The notes beneath the pieces were generated by a model. The model made no database searches. It worked only from the letters and a program-made list of their open reading frames with translations, and was not told where the DNA came from. Below, piece after piece: positions 34,394 to 43,386 of a stretch of DNA of 64,000 nt. Every line of letters starts with the position of its first letter. Within the stretch, counting starts at the first letter, position 1. The stretch is from assembly GCF_010731895.1 (NCBI RefSeq), contig NZ_AP022596.1, positions 5,518,001 to 5,582,000 on the forward strand, read 5' to 3'. The position numbers and the translations under genes are program-made. The stretch is from Mycolicibacterium helvum. Its GTDB lineage: Bacteria > Actinomycetota > Actinomycetes > Mycobacteriales > Mycobacteriaceae.

Positions 34394-35053
34394 ATGGGCA
34401 CCTCGATGAACACTCGCCGCGGACTCGGCTTGGCCGACGCCGGCCGCGAGTTCTGGCGGCACCCCTCGCCATGGCTGTTCGCGGTGGCGCTGACCGCCGC
34501 CGTCATCGCCCGGATCGCCGCCGGCGACTGGCAACTCACCGACGCGGTCGTGCCGTTCGCGATCGCGGTCGGATTCCCGTTCTTGGAGTGGATGATTCAC
34601 GTCTTCATCCTGCATTGGCGGCCGCGCCGCATCGGCAGGATCACCTTAGACCCGCTCCTTGCCCGCAAGCACCGCGAACACCACATCGCCCCACGTGATG
34701 TGAATCTGGTATTCATTCCGCTCCAGTCGGGGGTCGGCGCGGTCATCGCGGCGGTGGCCATTGCGATGTTGCTCTTCCCGCGCACCGGCATGGGGCTGAC
34801 GTTCTTGGCGGTGATCCTGACCTGCGGATTGCTCTACGAGTGGTGCCACTATCTGGTTCACACTGACTACAAGCCGAAAACCGCTGTCTACCGGATGATC
34901 TGGCGCGACCACCGGCTACACCACTTCAAGAACGAGCACTACTGGTTCGGGGTGACCACGCCGGGTACCGCCGACCGGGTGCTAGGCACCTATCCCGACC
35001 CCGCCACAGTGCCCGCATCCCCCACCGCGAAGAATCTGCACGCCGCCGCGTGA
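34394..35053 (+). CDS. Fatty acid hydroxylase / sterol desaturase superfamily protein
   Basis: 219 residues; ATG 34394, with a GTG start one codon before as alternative. Four transmembrane helices and the diiron histidine boxes: EWMIHVFILHWR, LARKHREHHIAPRD, EWCHYLVHTDYKPK, RDHRLHHFKNEHYWFGVTT. This superfamily inserts oxygen into fatty acids or sterols in the membrane. Immediately downstream of a FadR-type regulator, so a lipid substrate fits. No electron donor encoded nearby. Confidence 0.87.
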   Translation: MGTSMNTRRGLGLADAGREFWRHPSPWLFAVALTAAVIARIAAGDWQLTDAVVPFAIAVGFPFLEWMIHVFILHWRPRRIGRITLDPLLARKHREHHIAPRDVNLVFIPLQSGVGAVIAAVAIAMLLFPRTGMGLTFLAVILTCGLLYEWCHYLVHTDYKPKTAVYRMIWRDHRLHHFKNEHYWFGVTTPGTADRVLGTYPDPATVPASPTAKNLHAAA

Positions 35054-35082
35054 CGGGCGGCGGGTGGAAAGCCTTGTCGAGC

Positions 35083-35838
35083 TTAGGCGTTGATGACGAC
35101 CGGGTCGCCGATGTGAACCTGATCGAAATACCAGGCGGCGTTGTCGGGGCTCAGGTTGATGCAGCCGTGGCTGACGTTCGCATAGCCTTGCGAGCCGACC
35201 GACCAGGGTGCGGAGTGCACGTACACCCCACCCCAGGTGACCCGAACCGCGTCGGAAACCGTGAGCTTGTAGCCCTCCGGATCGCTGAGCGGGATCCCGA
35301 TGGTGCGGGAGTCCATGACCACCGAGGCCTGCTTCTCCAGGACGTTGAAACTCCCCACCGGCGTTGGGTGTTTGGGTTTGCCCATCGAGGCGGGCATCTG
35401 GCGAGCCACCTGGCCGTCGATGCTGACGGTGAACGTGTGAGCTGAGATGTCGGCCACGCCCAGCACGATCGCGCCGGTGCCGAAGGTCCGCGGAATGCCG
35501 CCGGCCATCATGGTGATCTCGGAATGCGCCGGCCAGTACTGAGCCGGCACGAACTGAACTGTTGTGTCGTCAAGCCAGTCATACCGCCCCGCCACATTGG
35601 CCGGCGCCGTGACGCTGATCGATTGCTGGGCGGCCCAGCGGTCGATGACCGGCTTGGTGAACGTCACGGTGATCGGCATGGCGACACCCACGACTTGGCC
35701 GTTGGTGGGCTGGACGGAGGCGATGGTGGTCCCGCCAATCGAGGGAGCGACCGCGGCCACGCTGGTCTGCACCGAAGTCGCCAGCGCCAGCGCCGCGATC
35801 CCTGCGGCGGCAAATGCTCGTCGAACTGCTCTGGCCAT
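35083..35838 (-). CDS. L,D-transpeptidase of LdtMt1 (LdtA) type
   Basis: 251 residues from ATG 35838. A signal peptide (residues 1-29, RRAFAAAGIAALALATSVQ) precedes an Ig-like domain (ASVQPTNGQVVGVAMPITVTF) and a YkuD catalytic domain (PASMGKPKHPTPVGSFNVLE, SHGCINLSPDNAAWYF). The catalytic Cys is in HGCINLS. From memory it agrees closely with Rv0116c, which makes 3-3 cross-links in peptidoglycan. Its single Ig domain matches the LdtMt1 size. Secreted, cell wall. Confidence 0.93.
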   Translation of the reverse strand: MARAVRRAFAAAGIAALALATSVQTSVAAVAPSIGGTTIASVQPTNGQVVGVAMPITVTFTKPVIDRWAAQQSISVTAPANVAGRYDWLDDTTVQFVPAQYWPAHSEITMMAGGIPRTFGTGAIVLGVADISAHTFTVSIDGQVARQMPASMGKPKHPTPVGSFNVLEKQASVVMDSRTIGIPLSDPEGYKLTVSDAVRVTWGGVYVHSAPWSVGSQGYANVSHGCINLSPDNAAWYFDQVHIGDPVVINA

Positions 35839-35984
35839 GGATCCGTCCTTGCGTGGGCGATCAGCAAAGGCCCAGTCTAAATGGTCGGCACCAATGCGCC
35901 CGCCAAACATGCGGGGACATGCCGCAACTGCGGTGAGTTGGCGGTCGGACGCGTGTCAGCGCCGACTGTCAGCGAAACTTTCCG

Positions 35985-37187
35985 CTATCCGCCGTGCAGG
36001 CGCTCCCAGATGCGCTCCCGCAGGGACTGCTTGGGCTCCTGCGCAGGCAGCGGTGTGACCGCCGGCGGCGGTGCCGGCACCGCCGCCTCGGGTGGCGGTG
36101 CGTCGAGGGGCATATCGGCGGGCGGCGCCTCAGGAGGCGGCATGTTCATCGTCATCGCGACGACCGGAGCCGCGTCGAAGGTCGGCTCGGTTTCCGGCGG
36201 CGCGGCTGGCCGGGACTGGGCGTCGTCGGGGGCAGCCAGTGCCGGACCGCCGGGTGCCGGAGCGGCGGGTGCCGCCGGCGCAGGGGCGCTTTCGGGCAGC
36301 AGCGCCGGGGTCTCGGCGGTATTCACCACGTCGCGGTGTCCAGAGTGCGTCCCGTGGTCGGGCAGCAGTTCCAGCCCCACCGCTACCGACGCCGACACCA
36401 CGAACGCCACCACACCCCCAGCCAGCAGCGCTGTCGCGCCACGCAGGGCCTTGGAGCTGTGACGGCGGTCAGCCGGCGCCGCAGGCAGGGCGAACAGCGG
36501 ATCGTCGAACACTGCGATGCCGTTCACCGAGGCCAAGGCCGCGCCGCGGGCCAGGGCCAGCTCCGCCTCGGCCGGCGCGAACACCGGGATACCCACGATC
36601 TCTTCGAGGCGACGTGCGATCGACGCGAAGCCGTCCCCGGAGCCCAGCAACACCAGCCCGTCGGGATGCCATTCGCTGGCGACGATCATGTCGGACAGCC
36701 AGGCGATCAGGTCTTGATCGGTTTCCAGGTCGTAGCTGATAGCGGTCTGCACGGCACCCTCGTCGGCGTCGACGACCAGGGCGACGACGGCGTCGGGCTC
36801 GACGACACAGACGGCGGTTACATCAGCGCCGATCACTTGTCCGATGCCGCGAGCGAACGCTTCGGTGGCCTCGGGCAGCCGGATCGGGATCACGTTGTCG
36901 AATCCGGAGTCCGTCAGCGAGTCGAGCAGCAGCGAGGCCTCGACCGACGCGTCATCGCTCCAGGTCACCCCGATGGATTGCAATTGCTGGCCGCCGGCAA
37001 TGGCTTGGGTGCGCAACAACGCCTCTGCGACGAACTCCGACGTTGTGACCGGGCTGAATCCGCCGCGGCGCACCTCGAACGTGTCGTGCCCCTTGGTGGC
37101 GCCGTCGACTCCGTCACCTTGGACAAGGACGAGTCCGACAGTGGTCGGGGTCATCGACAGTCCCAGGACCGTGTCCAACTGAAGCAC
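35985..37187 (-). CDS. DUF7159-like mycobacterial protein with Pro-rich tail
   Basis: 400 residues from ATG 37187. N-terminal 240 residues have an ASKHA/type-IV-like beta-alpha pattern (LDTVLGLSMTPTTVGLVLVQ) seen in mycobacterial proteins of unknown role. A transmembrane helix (ALLAGGVVAFVVSASVAVGL) follows, then a 150-residue Pro/Ala-rich extracellular tail. The tail would span the cell wall. No catalytic motif. I named the domain from memory and am less certain of the number than of the organisation. Confidence 0.7.
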   Translation of the reverse strand: MLQLDTVLGLSMTPTTVGLVLVQGDGVDGATKGHDTFEVRRGGFSPVTTSEFVAEALLRTQAIAGGQQLQSIGVTWSDDASVEASLLLDSLTDSGFDNVIPIRLPEATEAFARGIGQVIGADVTAVCVVEPDAVVALVVDADEGAVQTAISYDLETDQDLIAWLSDMIVASEWHPDGLVLLGSGDGFASIARRLEEIVGIPVFAPAEAELALARGAALASVNGIAVFDDPLFALPAAPADRRHSSKALRGATALLAGGVVAFVVSASVAVGLELLPDHGTHSGHRDVVNTAETPALLPESAPAPAAPAAPAPGGPALAAPDDAQSRPAAPPETEPTFDAAPVVAMTMNMPPPEAPPADMPLDAPPPEAAVPAPPPAVTPLPAQEPKQSLRERIWERLHGG

Positions 37188-37426
37188 TCCTCTCCGGTCC
37201 TGACTTCGCCGGTCTCACAGCAACGCGCGCCGCGGGGCAGTCAATACCTGCTGCGATGCATCGCGCTGGAAGCGCCGGAAGCGAACCGGGACAGCGTGGT
37301 CGGTTTCGATCTCCGTGGAGCCTACCCGCAGTCGCATATACCGGCGACTGAGCACGGTGCGGTCTCGCTACGGCGACGATCCGATAACGGCCGGAATCGA
37401 GGGTTACCGGCGAGGAAGAGTCTCGA

Positions 37427-37771
37427 TCAGTGCTGCTCGTGCGGCAGAGCGGCAACCATCGGGGTGTCCACGCCGACCGGCCCCAGCTCATACGAGCCGC
37501 CCGGGTTCCCGATCGGGGCGTCGCGGCCCGGCAGGATGTCGCTGAAGAACGCGGCGTTGTCGGCGAGGAACTTCTTCTCCTCCTCGGGCAGGTCGCCTTC
37601 GAAATAGATGGCGTCCACTTCGCACAGAATCTTGCAGGCCCCGCACTCCACACATTCGGTGGGATTGATGTACATGGTGCGGTCACCCTCGTATATGCAG
37701 TCGACCGGGCATTCCTTCATGCAGGCCTTGTGCTTGATATCGACACACGCACTGCTGATCACGTAGGTCAT
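37427..37771 (-). CDS. fdxA: 7Fe/8Fe ferredoxin FdxA
   Basis: 114 residues from ATG 37771. The two-cluster motif CVDIKHKACMKECPVDCI and CVECGACKILCEVDAI gives one [3Fe-4S] and one [4Fe-4S] cluster. The C-terminal FdxA extension (FFSDILPGRDAPIGNPGG, then GPVGVDTPMVAALP) agrees with M. tuberculosis FdxA. FdxA there belongs to the DosR dormancy regulon, and a good DosR box is present 59 bases upstream here too. Confidence 0.92.
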   Translation of the reverse strand: MTYVISSACVDIKHKACMKECPVDCIYEGDRTMYINPTECVECGACKILCEVDAIYFEGDLPEEEKKFLADNAAFFSDILPGRDAPIGNPGGSYELGPVGVDTPMVAALPHEQH

Positions 37772-37829
37772 AACCGCAGCTTAACTGTAACTTTGCGTAC
37801 CAGACACGAGGTAGAAGGCCCATGCCGTA

Positions 37830-37843
37830 GGGACCAAAGTCCC
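37830..37843. promoter_or_regulatory. DosR (DevR) box upstream of fdxA
   Basis: GGGACCAAAGTCCC is a perfect GGGAC-N4-GTCCC palindrome, very near the 20-bp DosR consensus TTSGGGACTWWAGTCCCSAA, 59 bases before the fdxA start. Confidence 0.82.
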
Positions 37844-37867
37844 CATCTTCCGGGGACCCGGCTGAGT

Positions 37868-38437
37868 TCAGCGAGGCAATGCGGCAGTGACGTCGACCCA
37901 ACCGGTCGAGTCGCTGCGATGGTCGCTGGTGTTCCGGCATTCACCGTAGATCTGCATCGTGGCCCGGTTGGTCTGGTCGGAATTGCGGAAGTAGATGGCC
38001 GTAACCCCGTCCCGAGTGAAGGTCCGGCCACCGGGGTGACGGTTCGGCGGCGTCGCCTCGGTCCAGCCCTTCGCGGTCAACGCCGCCGCGAGCGACCCGA
38101 AGTACTGCGGGGTGTCCAAGACGCCCGGCACATCGAAGTTGAGGTAGACCGCACCCTGGTAAGGCGGCTCATCGGCGTTCTTGCACGACATCAGCAGATA
38201 ACTTGCGGTGGCGGCCTTCAGCTTGCCGGTGCCGGCGATCTCCTGCGCAGGCTCGAGGACCTGCAGCTTGGCCTGCTCGTCAGTCAGTGGGTGCGCGACC
38301 GGATCGACGGCTTCCCCACGCAGATCCCGAAACCGGTGCATCACAACGAAACCCAGTCCTAGTGCCAGGCTGACGAGCAGTGCAGCCGCGATGAGCGGCA
38401 CTGCGGGCTTGGCGCGAAGGCCGGTTGCGGCAGGCAT
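37868..38437 (-). CDS. Single-pass membrane protein of unknown function
   Basis: 189 residues from ATG 38437. One N-terminal transmembrane helix (VPLIAAALLVSLALGLGFVV) then an extracytoplasmic domain with two Cys (LLMSCKNADEPPY, YGECRNT) probably bridged. The gene starts four bases after the preceding secreted protein ends, so they are co-transcribed. No known family. Confidence 0.7.
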   Translation of the reverse strand: MPAATGLRAKPAVPLIAAALLVSLALGLGFVVMHRFRDLRGEAVDPVAHPLTDEQAKLQVLEPAQEIAGTGKLKAATASYLLMSCKNADEPPYQGAVYLNFDVPGVLDTPQYFGSLAAALTAKGWTEATPPNRHPGGRTFTRDGVTAIYFRNSDQTNRATMQIYGECRNTSDHRSDSTGWVDVTAALPR

Positions 38438-38441
38438 CACA

Positions 38442-38966
38442 TCAAGACAATGAGGAGCAGCTGAAGGGCCGTTGGTCGAAGAAGTGAACGGCGGGCATGC
38501 CCTCGACGTAGGTGTATTCCACGCCCGGCCCCCAGCTGGTGCCGGGCACCACCCACGGCGGGACGCCAGCCGGGTAGGCCACCGTGAAATCGGTGTAGAA
38601 CGCTGCGTTGTCGGGGCAGCCGGGCTGGCCGGGGGCGGGATTCCAGGCGTGCACCACGATCGGGTTGTACAGATGCGGGCCCTGCGCGCAGTTCGGTTGG
38701 CACTGAACGGCATTGTCGGTCCCGGCTCCCCTGGCGCCGTCGGCTCCCCACGAACTCCACGTCATGTTCTCCATAACGCTGGTGGAGTCGCACCCGTACA
38801 CCACCTGCTGCGGTTTCTCCTGCAGCGGCTGGCTCGGGTCGTAGCAACTGCCGAACACATATACGGTCGCAGCCGGGTCGGCCAAGGCCCGGGGGCCGGG
38901 GATGCCGCCCAGGCCGGCCGCCATCATGGCCAATGCCGCGCTACCCATTGCCACTGCGCGGACCAT
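38442..38966 (-). CDS. Secreted mycobacterial hypothetical protein
   Basis: 174 residues from ATG 38966. Signal peptide 1-29 (GSAALAMMAAGLGGIPGPR, then ALADPAA). The mature part has six Cys (YVFGSCYD, VYGCDS, VQCQPNC, PGCPDN, PFSCSS) and Trp/Pro-rich loops, fitting a small disulfide-rich extracellular protein. First gene of a two-gene operon with the membrane protein downstream. Confidence 0.75.
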   Translation of the reverse strand: MVRAVAMGSAALAMMAAGLGGIPGPRALADPAATVYVFGSCYDPSQPLQEKPQQVVYGCDSTSVMENMTWSSWGADGARGAGTDNAVQCQPNCAQGPHLYNPIVVHAWNPAPGQPGCPDNAAFYTDFTVAYPAGVPPWVVPGTSWGPGVEYTYVEGMPAVHFFDQRPFSCSSLS

Positions 38967-39160
38967 TGCATCTCCTTACCGACACCAACGACGCGCGCAT
39001 GCTAACACCCTGGTGAGGACCATTGGCCCTACGAGATGTGGGCCTTTCGACTCGCGACGCCACCAACGCGGAGCCGATAGCGTCAACGACGACACCGTGA
39101 TTGTGGCGCACACCGGGGGATGCGCGCAGGTGTGCCCGTTCACCCGCACGTGGTGAGGCG

Positions 39161-39188
39161 AAGGGCTGGCAGCGACTCGTCAGCCCTT
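39161..39188. terminator. Hairpin at end of mycolic-acid methyltransferase gene
   Basis: AAGGGCTG pairs perfectly with CAGCCCTT (12-base loop), and the right arm overlaps the last codons of the methyltransferase gene, which is read from the minus strand. No U-tract. Confidence 0.45.
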
Positions 39189-40034
39189 GGCCAGGGTGAA
39201 CTGGCAGATGTCGGTATAGCCATCGCGGAACAGCTCAGCGCAGCCGGTCAGGTACCGCATGTATCGGTCGTATACCTCGCGCGACTGCAGGGCCACGGCC
39301 TCTTCTTCGTTGGCCTCCAGCGCCGCGGCCCAATAGTCGAGGGTGCGGGCGTAATGCAGCCGCAGCGGATGGATCCGGTTGACAGTGAAGCCAGCCAGGG
39401 TGGCGTGCTCTTCGACGTCGGTCACCTTGGGTAACCGGCCGCCGGGAAAGATCTCATCCATGATGAATTTGAAGAATTTCAAGTGCCGCATGGTGATTGG
39501 CATTCCGCGCGCGGCGAAGTCCTCGTCACTCGGCAGAACGATGGTGTGCAGCAACATCAGGCCATCGGCGGGCAGCGCCTCGTAGGCCATCTTGAAGAAC
39601 GCGTTGTAACGATCGGATCCGAAGTGCTCGAACGCGCCGATCGAAACGATTCGATCAACTGGTTCGTCGAACTGCTCCCAGCCCTCGAGCAGGACTCGCC
39701 GTGACCGGGTGCTCTCGGAATCGTCGAACAACTGCTGGACATGCAGCGCCTGATTCTTGCTCAGGGTCAGCCCGACTACGTTGACGTCATACTTCTCCAG
39801 GGCCCGCATCAAGGTGGCTCCCCATCCGCAACCGATGTCCAGCAATGTCATGCCCGGCTGCAGGCCGAGCTTGCCCAGCGATAGATCGATCTTGGCGATC
39901 TGCGCCTGCTCCAGCGTCAGATCCTCGCGCTCGAAGTAGGCACAGCTGTACGTCTGGGTCCTGTCCAGGAAGAGCCGATAGAAGTCATCGGACAGGTCGT
40001 AATGGTGCTGCACGTTGTCGAAACGCGGCTCCAT
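39180..40034 (-). CDS. Mycolic-acid cyclopropane synthase / methyltransferase
   Basis: 284 residues from ATG 40034 (MEPRFDNVQHHYDLSDDFYR); the frame is open further up but lacks a better start. SAM-binding and active-site marks of the CmaA/MmaA/PcaA family: YDLSDDFYRLFLDRTQTYSC, ACYFER-type loop, LLDIGCGWGATLMRALEKYD, GLTLSKNQALHVQQL, GAFEHFGSDRYNAFF and YLTGCAEMFR-like end YLTGCAELFRDGY. It modifies meromycolate chains by cyclopropanation or methyl-branching, using SAM. Exact chemistry cannot be read from the sequence. Confidence 0.9.
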   Translation of the reverse strand: MEPRFDNVQHHYDLSDDFYRLFLDRTQTYSCAYFEREDLTLEQAQIAKIDLSLGKLGLQPGMTLLDIGCGWGATLMRALEKYDVNVVGLTLSKNQALHVQQLFDDSESTRSRRVLLEGWEQFDEPVDRIVSIGAFEHFGSDRYNAFFKMAYEALPADGLMLLHTIVLPSDEDFAARGMPITMRHLKFFKFIMDEIFPGGRLPKVTDVEEHATLAGFTVNRIHPLRLHYARTLDYWAAALEANEEEAVALQSREVYDRYMRYLTGCAELFRDGYTDICQFTLAKG

Positions 40035-40217
40035 GTACTCAGCTTGATCGGCGTTGGCCGGTGTATCTAACAAAACGGTGTCCTGTTCTTGCGTTGCACT
40101 CCGGCCCACCCCCGCAAGACCGACCACACTCCCCGGGTGACCTAACCCCGGTAGCCTACGTGACTGAACTGCGAAGTCCCCACTTGAGCAAACTGTGAAG
40201 CAGCTAAGTGTTCGTCG

Positions 40218-40469
40218 CTATGCGGAAGTTTCGGCATTGTCGTCCTTGCCGTAAATGGGCTGTCCTTCCTCATCAAGCCATTCGTTGACTGCCGTGCCGG
40301 TAACGGTGTTGTGGGACCCCGGCAAAACCGCGGTCGGCCGGTCCTCGTAGGCCTTCATCATGTCTTTTGCTTTAGCCCGCGCATGCTCGTCCGGCACCGG
40401 TTTGTCGGCCCGGCCTTGCTGCTTGGGGACTTGTTCGGAGGGCCGTTCGGAGCGTTCTGGAGTGCTCAC
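40218..40469 (-). CDS. Small charged hypothetical protein
   Basis: 83 residues from GTG 40469, with AAGGGA 10 bases upstream. An earlier ATG gives 100 residues, but the GTG fits the ribosome site better. Very polar, Glu/Lys/Pro-rich, probably disordered; no membrane segment and no recognised family. It lies in its own transcript between the methyltransferase and the protease. Confidence 0.55.
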   Translation of the reverse strand: MSTPERSERPSEQVPKQQGRADKPVPDEHARAKAKDMMKAYEDRPTAVLPGSHNTVTGTAVNEWLDEEGQPIYGKDDNAETSA

Positions 40470-40656
40470 GATTGGAGTCCCTTCTCGTCCGGTACGGGCG
40501 ATGTCGAGGATTGAGCTCAAGCGGGCAATTGATGCTGGGCAAAGGACTGCCCAAATGTGTGCTCCACCAAACCGCGATGGTCAGGCCAGCAACGCCAGAA
40601 GCGGCCAAACGGCGGTCCGAGTGCCATACGAGCCGCTTTTCAGGCAAAGTTGAGCT

Positions 40657-41730
40657 ATGGACGCAAAGCTTCCGCTTCGCCGCGGCCGCCGGCTCATGAC
40701 CGTGCTGGCGGCCCTTCTGCTGGTGCCGGGTTTGCTCGCGTGGCCCGCGAACGCCACACCGGCGCTGGTAGGCCCTGCTCCCCTGGCGCCGTTGGACCAG
40801 TCCGCGGTGCTGGGCCAAGTGACCCCTGGACTCGTCGATATCAACACGACGCTCAACTATCAGGGCGCGGTCGGCGCAGGCACCGGCATCGTGCTCGACG
40901 CAGGCGGCGAGGTGCTGACCAACAACCACGTCATCGAGGGCGCCACCGGGATCACCGCCACCAGCTTGGCAAACGGGAGAACCTACCCCGTCGACGTCAT
41001 CGGTTATGACCGCGCGAATGACATCGCGCTGGTCCGGTTGCGCGGCGCCAGTGATCTCCCGGTCGCGGCACTGGGCACGTCATCGGGGGTGGCGGTGGGT
41101 GATCCGATCGCGGCGATCGGGAATGCGGGTGGCGCCGGCGGCGCTCCGAGCTTCTCGCCGGGCAATGTGACGCAACTGGGCGCCTCGGTGCGGGCGTCCG
41201 ACGAGTCCGGCGGCGGGACTCGGGAACTCACCGACCTGATCCGGGTGGCCGCCGACGTCCGACCTGGCGACTCGGGTGGTCCGTTGGTCAATGCGGCAGG
41301 TCAGGTAGTTGGCGTCAACGTCGCCGCCACCTTGACCTACCGGATGGGCAGCGTCCGCGGCGGCGAAGGCTTTGCCATTCCGATCGACCGTGCCCTCGGC
41401 ATTGCCAACACGATCCGATCTGGCGGCGGCCCGGGTGTGCACATGGGCGACACCGCGTTCATCGGTGTCGGCATTGCCGACGCGAGCAACGGCGGCCCTG
41501 CTGGAGCCGTTGTGCGCCAGGTACTTCCGGACACGCCGGCCCGAGGAATCGGTATCGCGAGTGGTGATGTCATCGTCGCGGTGGACGGCGCCCCCATCAA
41601 TACCGCCACGGACCTGTCCAACGTCATGGATGCCCACCACCCCGGCGACACCATCCTGCTGAGCTGGGTGGACCGCGCCGGCAATCCGCAGAGTGCCAGC
41701 CTGGTGCTCAGCGCGGGACCGGTCGGCTGA
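40657..41730 (+). CDS. Secreted HtrA-like serine protease, PepA type
   Basis: 357 residues from ATG 40657. Signal peptide through about residue 33 (PGLLAWPANATPA). The S1C/chymotrypsin-fold triad is His in LTNNHVIEG, Asp in YDRANDIALVRLR and Ser in RPGDSGGPLVN, followed by one C-terminal PDZ domain (GVGIADASNGGPAGAVVRQ to GDVIVAVDGAP). The layout and many segments agree with M. tuberculosis PepA (Rv0125). It acts outside the membrane. Its stop overlaps the chorismate mutase ATG. Confidence 0.92.
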   Translation: MDAKLPLRRGRRLMTVLAALLLVPGLLAWPANATPALVGPAPLAPLDQSAVLGQVTPGLVDINTTLNYQGAVGAGTGIVLDAGGEVLTNNHVIEGATGITATSLANGRTYPVDVIGYDRANDIALVRLRGASDLPVAALGTSSGVAVGDPIAAIGNAGGAGGAPSFSPGNVTQLGASVRASDESGGGTRELTDLIRVAADVRPGDSGGPLVNAAGQVVGVNVAATLTYRMGSVRGGEGFAIPIDRALGIANTIRSGGGPGVHMGDTAFIGVGIADASNGGPAGAVVRQVLPDTPARGIGIASGDVIVAVDGAPINTATDLSNVMDAHHPGDTILLSWVDRAGNPQSASLVLSAGPVG

Positions 41731-42299
41731 TGTCGACCGCCCTGGCGCGTGGCGCCACGACGGTGGTGGCAATGCTGGCGGTAGCGACGGCCGCACCGGC
41801 GCGGGCCGATTCACCCGAACCGCTGTACAACCTGGTGGACGCGGCGGCGCAGCGTCTGCAGACCGCCGATGCGGTGGCCGCCAACAAGTGGCTGACCGGT
41901 GGCCCGATCACCGATCCCGCGCGGGTCAAGGTGGTGTTGGATGCGGTGTCAAAGGACGCCGAATCCCGTGGCGTGGCAACTGATTACGCCACAGGCGCCT
42001 TCACCAATCAGATCAATGCGACCGAGGCGATCGAGTATGCGAGGTTCGCCGGTTGGAAGTTCGACCCGGCCAGTGCGCCGAATGCGGCACCGGACCTGTC
42101 GGCGTCCCGGTCGGTGATCGATGGGCTCAACCGTCAGATCGTCGAGCAGTTCTCGCTGCAGTGGCCGCTGCTGAACTCCCCGGGCTGCGGGTCCGCGCTG
42201 GCCGCCGCCAAGGGAGTCGTTGCCGGCGAGCGACAGTTCGACGATCTCTACCGCACGGCGTTGGACGTCGCCACTCGGTCATACTGCCCCACAGGCTAA
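41730..42299 (+). CDS. Secreted chorismate mutase (AroQ gamma type)
   Basis: 189 residues, TGATG overlap with the protease gene. Signal peptide to about residue 26 (VAMLAVATAAPARADSP). The AroQ gamma fold is shown by LVDAAAQRLQTADAVAANKW, FTNQINATEAIEYARFAGWK and APDLSASRSVIDGLNRQI, as in M. tuberculosis Rv1885c; two Cys (SPGCG, RSYC) would form the disulfide of that enzyme. It makes prephenate outside the cytoplasm, a puzzling activity. Translation is coupled to the protease. Confidence 0.92.
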   Translation: MSTALARGATTVVAMLAVATAAPARADSPEPLYNLVDAAAQRLQTADAVAANKWLTGGPITDPARVKVVLDAVSKDAESRGVATDYATGAFTNQINATEAIEYARFAGWKFDPASAPNAAPDLSASRSVIDGLNRQIVEQFSLQWPLLNSPGCGSALAAAKGVVAGERQFDDLYRTALDVATRSYCPTG

Positions 42300-43306
42300 T
42301 TCGCTGGGTGTGGGTTGCCCAGGTAGGGGAAGACGTCGAGTGTGTCGGTGTGCGGAGCCAGCCCGCTGGGCGGGCAGTCGCCCTTGGTCAGGAACGCCAG
42401 CCGATAGTCGATGACATCGTCGGTGAACACCCGTCCGTTGGGGTACTTCGCCGGCTTGGCCGGATCGAAGTGCAGCATGTCGGGCAGGGTGCCCTCGCGG
42501 TCGATCTCTGCGACGGCCTCCTCTTCGGTGTAGCCGCCGGTGTGCCCCATCAGGTGGACGAACTGCCCGGTCCAGCGGTCCCGGTCGTTGATCGGGACGC
42601 TGGCGTTGTATTCGAGTTTGGTGTCGTCAGTGTTGAAGAAACTGCTCACTGACGGATGCCCGGCACGGTCGACGTGGAGCAGTTCCCCGTTCTGCTTGAG
42701 GCTGCACCGGCCCCAGATCCGGATATCGGGGTTGGCGCCCAGTTCTGCCGTCGGCAGTTCGATGGCGATCGAGAACACGTTGGCGCTCAGATTGGAGTCG
42801 ACCCCGGTCCACGGTGAGGTGTCGCCAAGATGGGGCGCGGTGAAATTGCGACCGCCGGTGATGTCGAACAAGTTCTTGATGCCGTCGAAATCGAAGAAGA
42901 ACGCGTCACTGCGCGCGCCTGCGGCGAACGTGTAGTCCCCGGACCGGTGGACGTTGGCGGTCGGCCCGAATGACACCTCGACCGCGTCGAAAATCTTCTC
43001 GCCCAACGGAAGTGGCGATTCCGCCTCGTCCCCGACGGCCTTGAAGACGTCGACGGTCTGGCGTCCGTCCTCGGGCACCGAGAAGACGAAGCTGAAGGCG
43101 ATGTCGTTGAGCAGGTCCCCGTCGTTGTCGACCGCCAGCCGATAGATGGCGTCTGGGTGCAGCGCATCGGCGTTCGGGTTGGCGTTGAGGATCAGCACCG
43201 TTCGAGTCGGCTCGGTGGGCGCCTGAAACGCATACAGGTCGCAGAGATCCAGTCGCTGGTCACCCAGTGGCGGGCCAAGGCTCAGGCCGGTGAAATGATT
43301 CGACAT
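42296..43306 (-). CDS. DUF4331 family protein
   Basis: 336 residues from ATG 43306. Begins MSNHFTGLSLGPPLGDQRLD then the DUF4331 signature LCDLYAFQAPTEPTRTVLIL, NANPNADALHPDAIYRLAVD. No signal peptide, so unlike many relatives it may be cytoplasmic. Function is unknown; in actinobacteria these are sometimes near F420 or peroxidase genes. It overlaps the end of the chorismate mutase by four bases. Confidence 0.82.
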   Translation of the reverse strand: MSNHFTGLSLGPPLGDQRLDLCDLYAFQAPTEPTRTVLILNANPNADALHPDAIYRLAVDNDGDLLNDIAFSFVFSVPEDGRQTVDVFKAVGDEAESPLPLGEKIFDAVEVSFGPTANVHRSGDYTFAAGARSDAFFFDFDGIKNLFDITGGRNFTAPHLGDTSPWTGVDSNLSANVFSIAIELPTAELGANPDIRIWGRCSLKQNGELLHVDRAGHPSVSSFFNTDDTKLEYNASVPINDRDRWTGQFVHLMGHTGGYTEEEAVAEIDREGTLPDMLHFDPAKPAKYPNGRVFTDDVIDYRLAFLTKGDCPPSGLAPHTDTLDVFPYLGNPHPAN

Positions 43307-43386
43307 CGCAAAACCCCTCCGCCGCTGCAGTCTTCTAGAGATATGTCCAGTGGTGTGTACGCATCCCTGCGCGGTACTCTGCCGGA

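Noticed and set aside
35994..37607. 537-residue plus-strand open frame
   Set aside because: Antisense to the DUF7159-like gene, Arg/Gly-rich, no start or domain.
42053..42652. 199-residue plus ORF across the chorismate mutase end
   Set aside because: Overlaps two well-supported genes and has no recognised motif.
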